A stretch of 64,000 nt of DNA from Stieleria tagensis. GTDB taxonomy: Bacteria; Planctomycetota; Planctomycetia; Pirellulales; Pirellulaceae. The notes under the pieces are model-generated. The model was not told where the DNA came from. It searched no databases and was given only the letters and a program-made list of their open reading frames with translations. The DNA lies in NCBI RefSeq assembly GCF_024129865.1, contig NZ_JAMYFE010000069.1:92371-156370 (forward strand), in the 5' to 3' direction. Positions 1 through 8,641 of the stretch are shown here, one piece after another; the first letter of the stretch is position 1; each line of letters begins with the position of its first letter. A program made the position numbers and the translations under genes.

Positions 1-1
1 T

Positions 2-442
2 CGCCGCGGCGACAACATCGTTGGAATGCTCTGTCTGGAAATGGTCGGCTACTATTGCCTGACAAAAGACTCGCAAGCCATCCCACCGGCGATCCCAAAA
101 TGGATGCACCGGTTTTTCCCCAATCGAGGCAACTTCCTTGCCGCCGTTGGCAACATGCCGTCATGGAAACTGAATTGGCACTTCCGCCGCGGATTCAAAC
201 GCGGAACACGGCGGATGCCATTGTTCTCAATCTGCCTGCCCGAAAAAATCAACGAAATTCGGCTTAGCGACAACAGTTCTTTCTGGGATCAGGGTTATCC
301 CGCATTGATGTTGACCGACACCAGCTATCTGCGCAATCCAAACTACCACCGAGCAACTGATACTCCTGACACTCTCGACTACCCACGCATGACCGAAGTC
401 ACCCTTGGTGTCGCCTCAGCCATGCGGCGGCTGCTGCGGTAG
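2..442 (+). CDS. M28-family zinc aminopeptidase, C-terminal part (cut by window edge)
   Basis: The reading frame is open from base 2, so this is the 3' end of a longer gene. The visible part carries the last zinc-ligand region of M28 peptidases, NYHRATDTPDTLDY, whose His is the metal ligand. It matches the complete 296-residue copy at 31909-32799 over its whole length, with only scattered substitutions. The family removes N-terminal residues from peptides with two zinc ions. The missing N-terminal half should hold the remaining ligands, judged from the second copy. The two copies point toward each other across about 31 kb. By eye the DNA of the two copies is roughly four fifths identical, so the duplication is not recent. 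Confidence 0.85.
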   Translation, partial: RRGDNIVGMLCLEMVGYYCLTKDSQAIPPAIPKWMHRFFPNRGNFLAAVGNMPSWKLNWHFRRGFKRGTRRMPLFSICLPEKINEIRLSDNSSFWDQGYPALMLTDTSYLRNPNYHRATDTPDTLDYPRMTEVTLGVASAMRRLLR

Positions 443-847
443 CAGGAATCACTCACGTGCAGACGAACGCACCGCCGATTTGGCAGTGTTCAGTTCAATA
501 AAGCTTTTCGGTTGTGGATCTTGTTAAAGTTCTTAAACAGGTAGCTTCTTCGATGCCGCCCATCGCAGTCGTATCCCAGTCAGTGGCAGTGTTTCGCTGT
601 GGCGTTTGCTCGCGACACCTTCCCGCCGACCGAACGGTCAGCCTCTCACGGCCGATGAGGCATCCCCCTCACTTGCAAGTCAATCAATCCCCGGTGATTT
701 TGCGAGGAGCTCGCCATGCGGTCGATCAACTCGTTTGTTTTCAAACGACAGACCAGTAGCATTTCCCGGTCGTGTGGTTGCCGGTTACGATGGTGTTGTC
801 GCTTCACCCCTTCGCCACGGGGGCATTTACAGGTTCTTTGAGACGTC
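443..847. other. Intergenic, no supported gene
   Basis: Between the peptidase stop and the next start I see only short frames with poor coding character on both strands. No tRNA, terminator hairpin or repeat was recognised. It presumably holds the promoter of the gene at 848. Confidence 0.4.
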
Positions 848-1306
848 ATGAAAGCCGCCACGATCAGCCAGTTGAAGAAGGAACTCGTCAAGCTCGATCA
901 CGAGGATTTGCTTGATGTGTGTGTTCGATTGGCCAAGTTCAAAGTCGAGAGCAAAGAGCTGCTGACGTACTTGCTGATGAAAGCCGACGACGAGATTGGT
1001 TACGCCGAAGAACTGTGCGACGAAATTGACCGGCAACTAAACGTGCCCGGCAAAATCCACAAAAAGACGCTTCGCAAAGTCGTCCGTTGGATGGACAAGT
1101 CGCTGCGGTTCTCCGGTGAAAAGGAAACTGAGTTGCAGGTGCGAATCCACTTTTGCCGGCGGATCAAGGACAAGCGAATCAGCTTCGGCGGCTGCCGTGT
1201 CAGCGAGAACATGTACGCCACGCAGCGAAAGAAGATTGACAAGGCGATCGACAAAGTTCATCCCGATTTGCAATTCGACTACAACCATCAGCTCTCGGGG
1301 CTCTGA
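848..1306 (+). CDS. Conserved hypothetical protein, charged and helical
   Basis: A 152-residue soluble protein rich in Lys, Glu and Asp with predicted helical character throughout. It has no signal peptide and no membrane segment. The N-terminus (MKAATISQLKKELVKLD) reads like a short helical domain, and the middle has a basic segment around RRIKDKRISFGGC. I do not recognise a family. The ATG start is chosen because the ORF is compact and coding-like from there. No strong Shine-Dalgarno sequence precedes it. It converges on the VF530-type gene 15 bases downstream. Confidence 0.65.
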   Translation: MKAATISQLKKELVKLDHEDLLDVCVRLAKFKVESKELLTYLLMKADDEIGYAEELCDEIDRQLNVPGKIHKKTLRKVVRWMDKSLRFSGEKETELQVRIHFCRRIKDKRISFGGCRVSENMYATQRKKIDKAIDKVHPDLQFDYNHQLSGL

Positions 1307-1320
1307 AACCGCGCCGACCT

Positions 1321-1641
1321 TTACTCTTGCCGACGTGCTCGATCCCAAACGCTGCCCCTTTCGTTTGGTTCTTCATCGACATCGACATCGACATCGACAT
1401 TGTTCTTGCCTTTCCGCTGGTCGAAGCTGATGGAATTTAGGTACAGCCGCTCGACCTTGGCCCGCGCCCAGTCCGCTTTGCGAAGAAACTTCAGGCTGCT
1501 GTTGATGCTCGGCTCGTATTGAAAGCAGTGGATATTGATCCGATCCCCGAGTCGGTCCCAACCGTACTCGGCGACCAAGTATTCGAGGATGGCTTTGAGC
1601 GTGATTCCGTGCAGCGGATTGTTGGGCTGAGATTGATTCAT
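1321..1641 (-). CDS. VF530 / DUF2132 family DNA-binding-type small protein
   Basis: The first 70 residues match the VF530 (DUF2132) pattern: NPLHGITLKAILEYLV, then YGWDRLGDRINI, then SINSSLKFLRKADWAR. VF530 proteins are small helical proteins proposed to bind DNA; the role is not established. The C-terminal tail is unusual: it contains Val-Asp repeated four times, encoded by a run of four hexanucleotide repeats (reverse complement of catcga) around 1378-1401. This suggests slippage-driven tail variation. The start overlaps the stop of the upstream short ORF at 1638-1889 in an ATGA arrangement, which would allow translational coupling. Confidence 0.75.
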   Translation of the reverse strand: MNQSQPNNPLHGITLKAILEYLVAEYGWDRLGDRINIHCFQYEPSINSSLKFLRKADWARAKVERLYLNSISFDQRKGKNNVDVDVDVDEEPNERGSVWDRARRQE

Positions 1642-1889
1642 CGCGGTGATTGAGCTTTGATTTGATTCAGTCGACTACGAGCGGTGCCCCGTCGCATCAG
1701 TCGTTTGGTATGCAGGAGCTGGGCCAATTCGGCGCGAGACGCATTGTCCAGTGCGTCTTGCGTTCCCTCTGCGAAATCGGCTGACCTGAGCAAGGATACC
1801 TGCAAAGTTCGGAATGGGAGAATGTAGAGCATTGCGGTGTCATTTAACAGCGCTGTGACGTTGGCTGTGATGGCAAACTCGCTCTGCAA
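1638..1889 (-). CDS. Possible small hypothetical protein upstream of VF530 gene
   Basis: An 83-residue frame ending in an ATGA overlap with the VF530-type gene. The overlap is the main argument that it is translated. The sequence is Ala/Leu-rich with a basic C-terminus (RRGTARSRLNQIK) and shows no family motif. It could be a chance frame. Confidence 0.3.
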   Translation of the reverse strand: MQSEFAITANVTALLNDTAMLYILPFRTLQVSLLRSADFAEGTQDALDNASRAELAQLLHTKRLMRRGTARSRLNQIKAQSPR

Positions 1890-1995
1890 CGATCGCTCGA
1901 CGGTTCTCTTGGGTGGGTTAGAATGCCTGTCTGCACGGTTTCTGTGGCAGGCTGCGGTGTTCAGTGATGCAAGTGTTAGGAGATAGGAGCAAGCG

Positions 1996-2316
1996 TTGAC
2001 AAAACGAGAAATCGATCAAAAGGCGGCAATCATGATTGTCATTGAACACTTTGGTGATATTCCGCCAGGCACGAAGTGTTCTGCAGTGTTCTTTGACACG
2101 GAGAGGATTCGCCGGGAAAAGGAGTTCCACGCAAAATTGTACAGTGAGAACGGTGTACATGATCTGGCGATCCTTCAAGCGATGGTTGCCGCCAATGTGC
2201 CTGACGAACCCTATTGGTTGGTCTCCCTAAAGCCAGGCGAGGGTGCGTCTGGAGGTGTGACTCGCCTGCACAGAGTGGACGACCGAACCGGGAAGATTCT
2301 TGCTGATCCAGCCTGA
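1996..2316 (+). CDS. Conserved hypothetical protein
   Basis: A 106-residue protein with a TTG start. A good ribosome-binding site, taggag at 1984-1989, lies six bases upstream and supports this start. The sequence is soluble and mixed alpha/beta, with segments such as IMIVIEHFGDIPPGTKCSAV and DEPYWLVSLKPGEGASGG. I do not recognise a family. It stands alone in its orientation between the VF530-type gene and the sigma-factor gene. Confidence 0.6.
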   Translation: MTKREIDQKAAIMIVIEHFGDIPPGTKCSAVFFDTERIRREKEFHAKLYSENGVHDLAILQAMVAANVPDEPYWLVSLKPGEGASGGVTRLHRVDDRTGKILADPA

Positions 2317-2616
2317 AAAATGTCGGACACATTTTAAAGCCGACGATCTTTCACGCGATTCCTCAAAGTTGGCAAAAGAATGAAACTCAGGAGCGGAGTG
2401 GAAAAATGAATGGGCGAACGAAGGGTTTTGAGGCGGTGGTAGAGAACAAACAGCACGGCGATTGAATTTGCATAAAGCCATTTTTCTGCCCTCACCACCC
2501 TCTCAGATACAGCGATTCCCGGCCCGATTTGGCATGACGGGCACGTTGAACAGAAATTTTGGAACGTTTTCTGTAACAATTTGGACTTTCGTGTGGGTAT
2601 CTCATGGAGGCAAATA
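2317..2616. other. Intergenic region ahead of the sigma/kinase pair
   Basis: No gene seen. It should contain the promoter of the ECF sigma factor. I could not pick a convincing -35/-10 pair by eye. Confidence 0.4.
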
Positions 2617-3210
2617 TTGCAGGGTCCAGAAACACGACCGTCATTGATCGGCAAGCTACGCGATCCGGCATCCCATGATGCTTGGGCGGAGTTTGTAAGT
2701 CTGTATCAGCCGATTGTGTATCGAGTTGCTCGTCAGCGTGGGCTGCAGCATGCGGATGCTGAAGATTTAATTCAGGATGTGTTTGCGACCGTTGGTCGTA
2801 AAGTTGGCGAATTTGATTTTCAACATGGCGGATCATTTCGCGGCTGGCTGATGAAGATCGCACGCGATTTGGTCGTCAACAAACTGACTCGTGGACCCCG
2901 CGACATTGGCAGTGGCGATTCAGACGTCCACGTGATGTTGGGACAGCAGTTAGACCAAAATAAAACGCTATCGCTGCTGAGAGTTGAACATCAAAGAGCG
3001 TTGTTAGCTCGAGCCGCCGAGAGAATGCGTGATTCAGTCAGCCGACCCACCTGGGATGCGTTTTGGTTAACGGCGGTCGAAGGAAATTCGATCGCACAAG
3101 TCGCTGAAAGACTTGGGAAAACCGAAGGAGCGGTTCGCGTCGCTCGCTGTCGCGTTTTGGCACAACTACGAAAAGAGGTACAGTCTGATGATTGCCCGTT
3201 TTCATTATGA
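2617..3210 (+). CDS. ECF-type RNA polymerase sigma factor
   Basis: Region 2 is visible near the N-terminus (RPSLIGKLRDPASHDAWAEF, then YQPIVYRVARQRGL, then DAEDLIQDVFATV), followed by the FRGWLMKIARDLVVNKL segment. Region 4 is visible as a helix-turn-helix near the end (SIAQVAERLGKTEGAVRVAR). This matches the planctomycete ECF sigma factors that pair with protein kinases. The frame opens at 2581, but TTG at 2617 has an ideal GGAGG seven bases upstream, so I take 197 residues. Its last 23 bases overlap the kinase gene. The pairing suggests kinase-controlled rather than anti-sigma-controlled activity, which is inference. Confidence 0.85.
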   Translation: MQGPETRPSLIGKLRDPASHDAWAEFVSLYQPIVYRVARQRGLQHADAEDLIQDVFATVGRKVGEFDFQHGGSFRGWLMKIARDLVVNKLTRGPRDIGSGDSDVHVMLGQQLDQNKTLSLLRVEHQRALLARAAERMRDSVSRPTWDAFWLTAVEGNSIAQVAERLGKTEGAVRVARCRVLAQLRKEVQSDDCPFSL

Positions 3211-6200
3211 CCGCCAGACATTGGGCCGCTTTGTCAATGAAGAAGGCGGCATTGAAACCGCCGAGATTACTTCCCACATTGAAGAATGCGAGCTTTGTCA
3301 GGCGAGGCTTGAATCATTGTTCGCTGACGGACTGACCATGGATGTTGCCGGAGAATTGTTGCGAGATCCCATCGTGGACATTGGCAAAAGTCCTGTGTGT
3401 CCGGATCAAGAAAAGATTCGAGCGAATCCCGCGACGTTCCTACAACCCACCGAGCATCCGGGTTCTCTAGGACGTTTCGCCCGCTTTGAGATCATGGAGA
3501 TTCTTGGCCGCGGCGGGATGGGGATTGTGATGCGCGGCTACGACACGTCGCTCGATCGACACTGCGCCGTGAAAGTGCTGGCACCTGAACTGGCAACCAG
3601 CGCGGCGGCGAGAAAACGATTTTCGCGGGAAGCCAAGAGTGCGGCAGCTGTCGTGCATGCTCACGTCGTGCCGATTCAAACGGTCGATGAGCATGCCGAC
3701 CTGCCGTATCTGGTCATGCCAGTCGTGGGAGGCAAAAGCCTGCAACAGCGAGTCGAATCCGACGGTCCGTTGTCTCTCATCGAAACCGTTCGCATTGCGA
3801 TGCAAGTCGCCGAAGGCTTGGCCGCCGCGCATGCGCAAGGGCTCGTTCACCGCGACATCAAGCCAGCGAATATTTTGCTTGAAAACGGCGTTGAGCGAGT
3901 GCAAATCACCGACTTCGGTTTGGCCCGCGCCGTTGACGACGCCAGCATGACGCGCAGCGGTGTGATCGCAGGCACCCCGCAATACATGTCGCCCGAACAG
4001 GCTCACGGCGATGAGATCGACCATCGTAGTGATCTGTTTTCGCTCGGCAGTGTGATGTACTTCATGCTCACCGGCCGCAGCCCGTTCCGAGCGGAAACCA
4101 CAATGGGCGTGCTCAATCGGATCGGCAACGACCAGCCTCGTTCCCTGCGGAGCATCAACGCCGGAGTTCCCGACTGGATGGAACAGATTGTCGGCAAGCT
4201 ACTTTCTAAGTCACCCGAAGATCGCTATCCGGCCGCCACGGATGTCGCAACACTGTTGCAAGAGTGGCACGCCCACTTGCAGCAACCGGAGATCGTCGTC
4301 CGTCCTAGCGAACCGACGGCGCCAGTTGCGGGTCCCGCAACCCTACCGATACTCGCAGCAAGTGGCGGCCGGTCACGAATCTACGGCTTGCTCGTCGCCC
4401 TGTCCTTGTTCGGCGTCTTTGCTCTAGCGGGCATATTGATCGTGTTGGAACTGAAAAAAGGCACGCTGACGATTGAGTCGGAAGTGGATGATGTCGCGAT
4501 CCGAATTGTGAAAGGCGATGAAACCGTCAGACAATTGACCGTCAACCAATCGGGAGAAACAGTTCGAATCTCGGCGGGGAACTATGTGGTTAAAATCGAT
4601 GGACCCACCGACGGGATAGACATCGAGAACGGTCATGTTTTGATACATCGTGGTGATCGAGAAATCGCCAAAATTGTACGTTCTGATGTCTCGGTTCAGA
4701 ATCCACTTTCCGGATCGCTTCAACCAATTGAAATCGCCATCGGTGAATCTCAATTCGCCGAAGGTGATCAGATAGAAATACAAACGGTGACATCGTCAGG
4801 GGACGGGTTTGAGGTCGGAGCAACGGTGACGGTCAAAGGAGTGTACACGCTTGAGTCAGCCGACACTGCTGATCTGTGTTTCTATTCGACGACGACGTTG
4901 AAGGCTGGCGAGAAACCGGTTGCCACGCCTATCCAACCAAGCCAACGTGTGGAAGCCAAACGGGGAACCCATAAATTTACACTCTCAAAAGTTGTTCGAA
5001 AAATCGGACGTCCGCATATCACATTTTATGACCGTACAACCGGAAACGGGATCGGCGGCGTGTACTTTTCGGAGATAGAACACGTCGTATCAGGCACCCT
5101 TGGTTTCAATTCGATCGCTAATCCGACCAAGGCCGATCCTGCATCCCGGATGTTGGCGGCGCTACAGTCCGAACACCAGGAACTTCGAAACGTCTACCAT
5201 CAAGCGGTGAGCGAGGCAGCGGACGAAGCAGAATCGAATCGAGTCCGCAACGAGATGGACCCGCGCGAGATCATGCCGGCTAAGTACCTGGCGTTTGAAG
5301 AGCAGCACCGCGGTACCGATGTGGGTTTGAAGGCCTTGATTGAAGCTGCCAAGCCGGCGGCGTTCTTTTTAGTCGATCCGGCGTCCCGTGCAGGCAGGGC
5401 GCGGGTGGAGGCTGCGAATCGAGTACTCAAGCACTACGTGGATCATCAAGGACTGGACGAGTATGAGACCTATTTCAGTAGTGGTCCGTCTTTTTTGCAG
5501 CCTGGTGGATACTTGCAAACCCTGGGCGAAAAGAGTCCCCATCCCGAGACGCGGGCCGAGGCCTTGATCGCGCAGCTTGTCGAGGGAAATCGATGTTTGA
5601 CGGGGGAGTCGCAACTGCCAGCAATCATCCGCAGAAACAGAGAGTCGCTTACTAGCGAAGACGACGATTCACCACAGGCAAAGATCGAATTGCTGAACAT
5701 GCTCAAAAAGCTTGAGGGGATGGATTTCAATCAGCTGCGCGCGGACTTGAACGACAAACTGGCACGTTTGGCCGATGACTATTCCGACGTCCGAGTACAA
5801 CGCTACGGCACGGGTGGTGTTGCGGCAATCAGGCTCTCTCACGCGATCAACAGGGTGACCCCAGGCGCGAAAGCACCCGCTATCGAAGCGACTGACGTTA
5901 ACGGACGGCCATTTCAATCAAGCATGTTGAGCGGGAAAGTCGTGGTGTTGATCTTCGGCGAAGGCCACAACGACGACTACAAAGAGATGTACGGTCCGAT
6001 ACGGCAATTGGTCGCGAAGTACAGTTCGGCGCCCATGCAAGTCGTCGGAATCATCGCCACAGATGATCACGAGAGTCTGCGTGCCGCTTCACAGCGTGGC
6101 GACCTGAACTTCACCGTGATTCCACAGCCACTGTTCGATGCTCCGCTATCGCTTGACTGGGGAATCGACGCCTATCCCTCGGTCTATCTCATCGACGCAG

Positions 6201-6937
6201 AGGGTATCCTGCAGCCGGAAATGAAAATGCTGAACTACGGTGCAGGTGGCTACGACACACGCGATATCGACGACAAAATCGCTGAGTTATTGAAGGCATC
6301 GACGTACGCCCAGGTTGGATCACCAATGACGTTTGACGTGGCTAAATTCGCTTCCAGGCCCACCAAAGTTCGCGATGAACAAGACGAGAGTTCGTACTGC
6401 TTGGTCTGGGATTCAGCCGACAAAGTGTCCCTTCGACAGGAATTTGCAAATACACTCGATCTGGAGTTGAAGACACGCTCCGCAGTCAATGCACTGCTCT
6501 CTGAGATCTGGGCAAAGTATGTGGACGACGAATATGATCGGACTGATTACTCCAGAGCGGCCGATGGGCACCTGATCGCTGAGATCGGTGATATTTCAAT
6601 GGACCGCAATGGTCTAGCCAACGAGTTCTGGTCGAAGCTTGGGGGAATTGTCTCCGACGCCCAGCGTGAACAAATCTTTGATGCCTTCAAGACGAGAAGT
6701 GATCGAGCATTCGATGAAATTTGGAAGTCGAGATCACACGCTTATCCCACTTTACTCGGTTGGTCGAAAGATAATTCACCAGTGCGAGTGGAAATCACGA
6801 AGCATAGCAAAGGATTCCACTGGTACGTGCGGGCCGGGCGTCATGGGGTGACAGGCGAGGGAGAAGGACTTCCGCCAGAGTTGGAGCACTATTTCATTCT
6901 TGGCAATGAAGCGCTGAGAGCCAAAAAGGATCCTTGA
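3188..6937 (+). CDS. Membrane Ser/Thr protein kinase with C-terminal thioredoxin-like domain lacking the CxxC
   Basis: About 1249 residues starting at ATG 3188, which has agagg upstream. An N-terminal segment has HIEECELCQ, like the zinc-binding end of anti-sigma factors. A PknB-type kinase domain spans roughly residues 100-370: glycine loop GRGGMGIV, catalytic VHRDIKPAN and DFG. A single membrane helix lies near residues 398-420. A long extracytoplasmic part follows. Near residues 890-1040 it has a TlpA/AhpC-like thioredoxin fold (PGAKAPAIEATDVNGRPF, then GKVVVLIFGEGHNDDY, then AYPSVYLIDAEG). The position where redox-active members carry WCxxC reads GEGHNDDY, so it cannot do disulfide chemistry. 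It overlaps the sigma-factor gene by 23 bases. Probably a sensor controlling that sigma factor; the ligand is unknown. Confidence 0.85.
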   Translation: MIARFHYDRQTLGRFVNEEGGIETAEITSHIEECELCQARLESLFADGLTMDVAGELLRDPIVDIGKSPVCPDQEKIRANPATFLQPTEHPGSLGRFARFEIMEILGRGGMGIVMRGYDTSLDRHCAVKVLAPELATSAAARKRFSREAKSAAAVVHAHVVPIQTVDEHADLPYLVMPVVGGKSLQQRVESDGPLSLIETVRIAMQVAEGLAAAHAQGLVHRDIKPANILLENGVERVQITDFGLARAVDDASMTRSGVIAGTPQYMSPEQAHGDEIDHRSDLFSLGSVMYFMLTGRSPFRAETTMGVLNRIGNDQPRSLRSINAGVPDWMEQIVGKLLSKSPEDRYPAATDVATLLQEWHAHLQQPEIVVRPSEPTAPVAGPATLPILAASGGRSRIYGLLVALSLFGVFALAGILIVLELKKGTLTIESEVDDVAIRIVKGDETVRQLTVNQSGETVRISAGNYVVKIDGPTDGIDIENGHVLIHRGDREIAKIVRSDVSVQNPLSGSLQPIEIAIGESQFAEGDQIEIQTVTSSGDGFEVGATVTVKGVYTLESADTADLCFYSTTTLKAGEKPVATPIQPSQRVEAKRGTHKFTLSKVVRKIGRPHITFYDRTTGNGIGGVYFSEIEHVVSGTLGFNSIANPTKADPASRMLAALQSEHQELRNVYHQAVSEAADEAESNRVRNEMDPREIMPAKYLAFEEQHRGTDVGLKALIEAAKPAAFFLVDPASRAGRARVEAANRVLKHYVDHQGLDEYETYFSSGPSFLQPGGYLQTLGEKSPHPETRAEALIAQLVEGNRCLTGESQLPAIIRRNRESLTSEDDDSPQAKIELLNMLKKLEGMDFNQLRADLNDKLARLADDYSDVRVQRYGTGGVAAIRLSHAINRVTPGAKAPAIEATDVNGRPFQSSMLSGKVVVLIFGEGHNDDYKEMYGPIRQLVAKYSSAPMQVVGIIATDDHESLRAASQRGDLNFTVIPQPLFDAPLSLDWGIDAYPSVYLIDAEGILQPEMKMLNYGAGGYDTRDIDDKIAELLKASTYAQVGSPMTFDVAKFASRPTKVRDEQDESSYCLVWDSADKVSLRQEFANTLDLELKTRSAVNALLSEIWAKYVDDEYDRTDYSRAADGHLIAEIGDISMDRNGLANEFWSKLGGIVSDAQREQIFDAFKTRSDRAFDEIWKSRSHAYPTLLGWSKDNSPVRVEITKHSKGFHWYVRAGRHGVTGEGEGLPPELEHYFILGNEALRAKKDP

Positions 6938-7182
6938 ATCGACCAGCGTGACAACGACCAGGACAGCAATAACGACCGCGCGAAGGCAGATGACTTGGGG
7001 ACACCGACGTATCGATTGTCGGGCACGTGTACTCTTTTGAAGCCCGGTCAACGGTGATTCGTCGGAATTCTATGGCGGACAGGAGGGAGGACGCTCACCA
7101 AATCCGGGTGTGGGTTTTGCCACCACCGAAGTAATTCATGAACGTTCACTTTGGAATGACTCAGATCATGGGCTGGATTGGA

Positions 7183-7923
7183 TTATGCCGCGTCATTGGG
7201 CACCGCAGATGGCGGCACAAAGTCATGCCAAGTCATCGCGTCGGGCAAAATCGGTGATGATGCAAATTCCAAATGCAAAATGCGGCGATGCCGCTGGGTG
7301 TTTGGCCGAGAAACGCCGCTTGAGTGACTTATCAGCGGACGCATGGCCAGCACGTCGCCGGCTTGTGCGTGAACGGAAACGGTCGCATTCAACCCGTCGC
7401 CTTCACTCGTCGATGAAACGTGTGATCCAGGAATGACCCGCAGCGGTCCATTTTCGTCGGTGACTTCATCGAGGTGAATCCGCAATGTCAACATCTGTTT
7501 CAACACTTCATCGCACGCAATCACATGCGGCACACCGGCCTTGGTCGTCGGCCGCGAGAATGATTCCGAAACGATCGAGTTGTCTTTCACCGCGATCGCT
7601 GTGTCTTTGTGCCAAGCCAACGCCCAAGTCCGATCCGGCGGCTTGTCAAAGAACAACGCACGCACCAACCCAAACGATTCGCCAAGGTGTTCACGCAAAA
7701 AAGCCACGAGCGACTCACATTGCCAAACCCTTGTGACCTCTGGGATCGAAGCGATTAAATTTCGTGCCGCGTAAACATGTCCACGACTGGATCGTGCCCG
7801 CACGTCCTCGGAATCAATGTCAAACGTGGCGCGACAAATGTCCAACATGCGCTCGACTACTTCCTTTGTCACCGTTTGTTTCAGCAAACAGAAACCATCG
7901 CGTTGCAGATTCTGTACATCCAT
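7183..7923 (-). CDS. Phytanoyl-CoA dioxygenase (PhyH) family Fe(II)/2-oxoglutarate oxygenase
   Basis: A 246-residue protein. The iron-binding HxD motif is visible as WHKDTA. The distal His is in MRPLISHSSGVSRP and the 2-oxoglutarate-binding Arg is likely in the RHRRILHLEF segment. The PGSH turn (LRVIPGSHVSS) is typical of PhyH proteins. These enzymes hydroxylate small molecules; the substrate cannot be read from sequence. The ATG start has gggag seven bases upstream. The gene is transcribed alone on the minus strand. Confidence 0.85.
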   Translation of the reverse strand: MDVQNLQRDGFCLLKQTVTKEVVERMLDICRATFDIDSEDVRARSSRGHVYAARNLIASIPEVTRVWQCESLVAFLREHLGESFGLVRALFFDKPPDRTWALAWHKDTAIAVKDNSIVSESFSRPTTKAGVPHVIACDEVLKQMLTLRIHLDEVTDENGPLRVIPGSHVSSTSEGDGLNATVSVHAQAGDVLAMRPLISHSSGVSRPNTQRHRRILHLEFASSPILPDAMTWHDFVPPSAVPNDAA

Positions 7924-8076
7924 CTGATTTCTCCCGCCACACCATCATGCAATTCGTCAAACAAAACGCTGCACCAATGATCTCCATCCCAGCATACCCG
8001 AAGTGCATCGTCGCGCTAGTTCAGACCAACACGCAAAACCGGATCGATCCAGCGGAGGCGGAGAAAATGGTTTTAT

Positions 8077-8304
8077 ATGGCGTTCCTACAAGCTTCCGTA
8101 AACTGCGAAAACATTATTCGGATGTCTGTGGGCAGGCCATTCTACCTCATCAACGTGGAACGTCTTGGCGACGATTACAAAATCGACATGGCTGATGTGA
8201 GCTTGACATCATCGGTAACGTCCGTGAGCGACGTTGACATCTACGAAAACAATCCGACGCAAGGACCAGCGTGTGCAATCCGCTGCGGAGCCGGCACGGT
8301 CTAA
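8077..8304 (+). CDS. Possible small hypothetical protein
   Basis: A 75-residue frame with coding-like composition (VGRPFYLINVERLGDDYKID, then VSDVDIYENNP). An overlapping frame from 7947 (MQFVKQNAAPMISIPAYPKC) also looks partly coding and would need a frameshift near 8080 to join it. It may therefore be a frameshifted remnant of one gene. No family recognised. Confidence 0.3.
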   Translation: MAFLQASVNCENIIRMSVGRPFYLINVERLGDDYKIDMADVSLTSSVTSVSDVDIYENNPTQGPACAIRCGAGTV

Positions 8305-8641
8305 CACAACGACTTCGTATCTGATGGTGATTCAGTCGCACATCGCCAGTCCATACCAACGTGCTTGCAGTAACCTCTCCGACTGTTCTTTCATGGATAC
8401 TTCGGCAGTCAAATCCTTGCCGACGCGAGTCGTCCGCTTCACTCTTGGCGGCAACGCTTTCTTCCTTTCTCCCGCTCTCATATTACTCCACCACAACCGG
8501 ACTGAGCCTAGAAGAAACGCAGGCGAGGAAATTGACGACGCTGTAATCACGACCCCGAAGGGATAGAAGGAAGCATCGTCTAGGCCTCCCCCGCGAGAAC
8601 GTATTGTAGCGAATCGCGATCAACGTCGCATCATGCGGTGG
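8305..8641. other. Intergenic, no supported gene
   Basis: No convincing gene. One plus-strand frame reads through to 8566 but has no recognisable protein character. The region lies downstream of the convergent TerD-like gene. Confidence 0.35.

Noticed and set aside
1378..1401. Short tandem repeats considered as the start of a CRISPR array
   Set aside because: Units are six bases without spacers and lie within a gene. No CRISPR array was found in the window.
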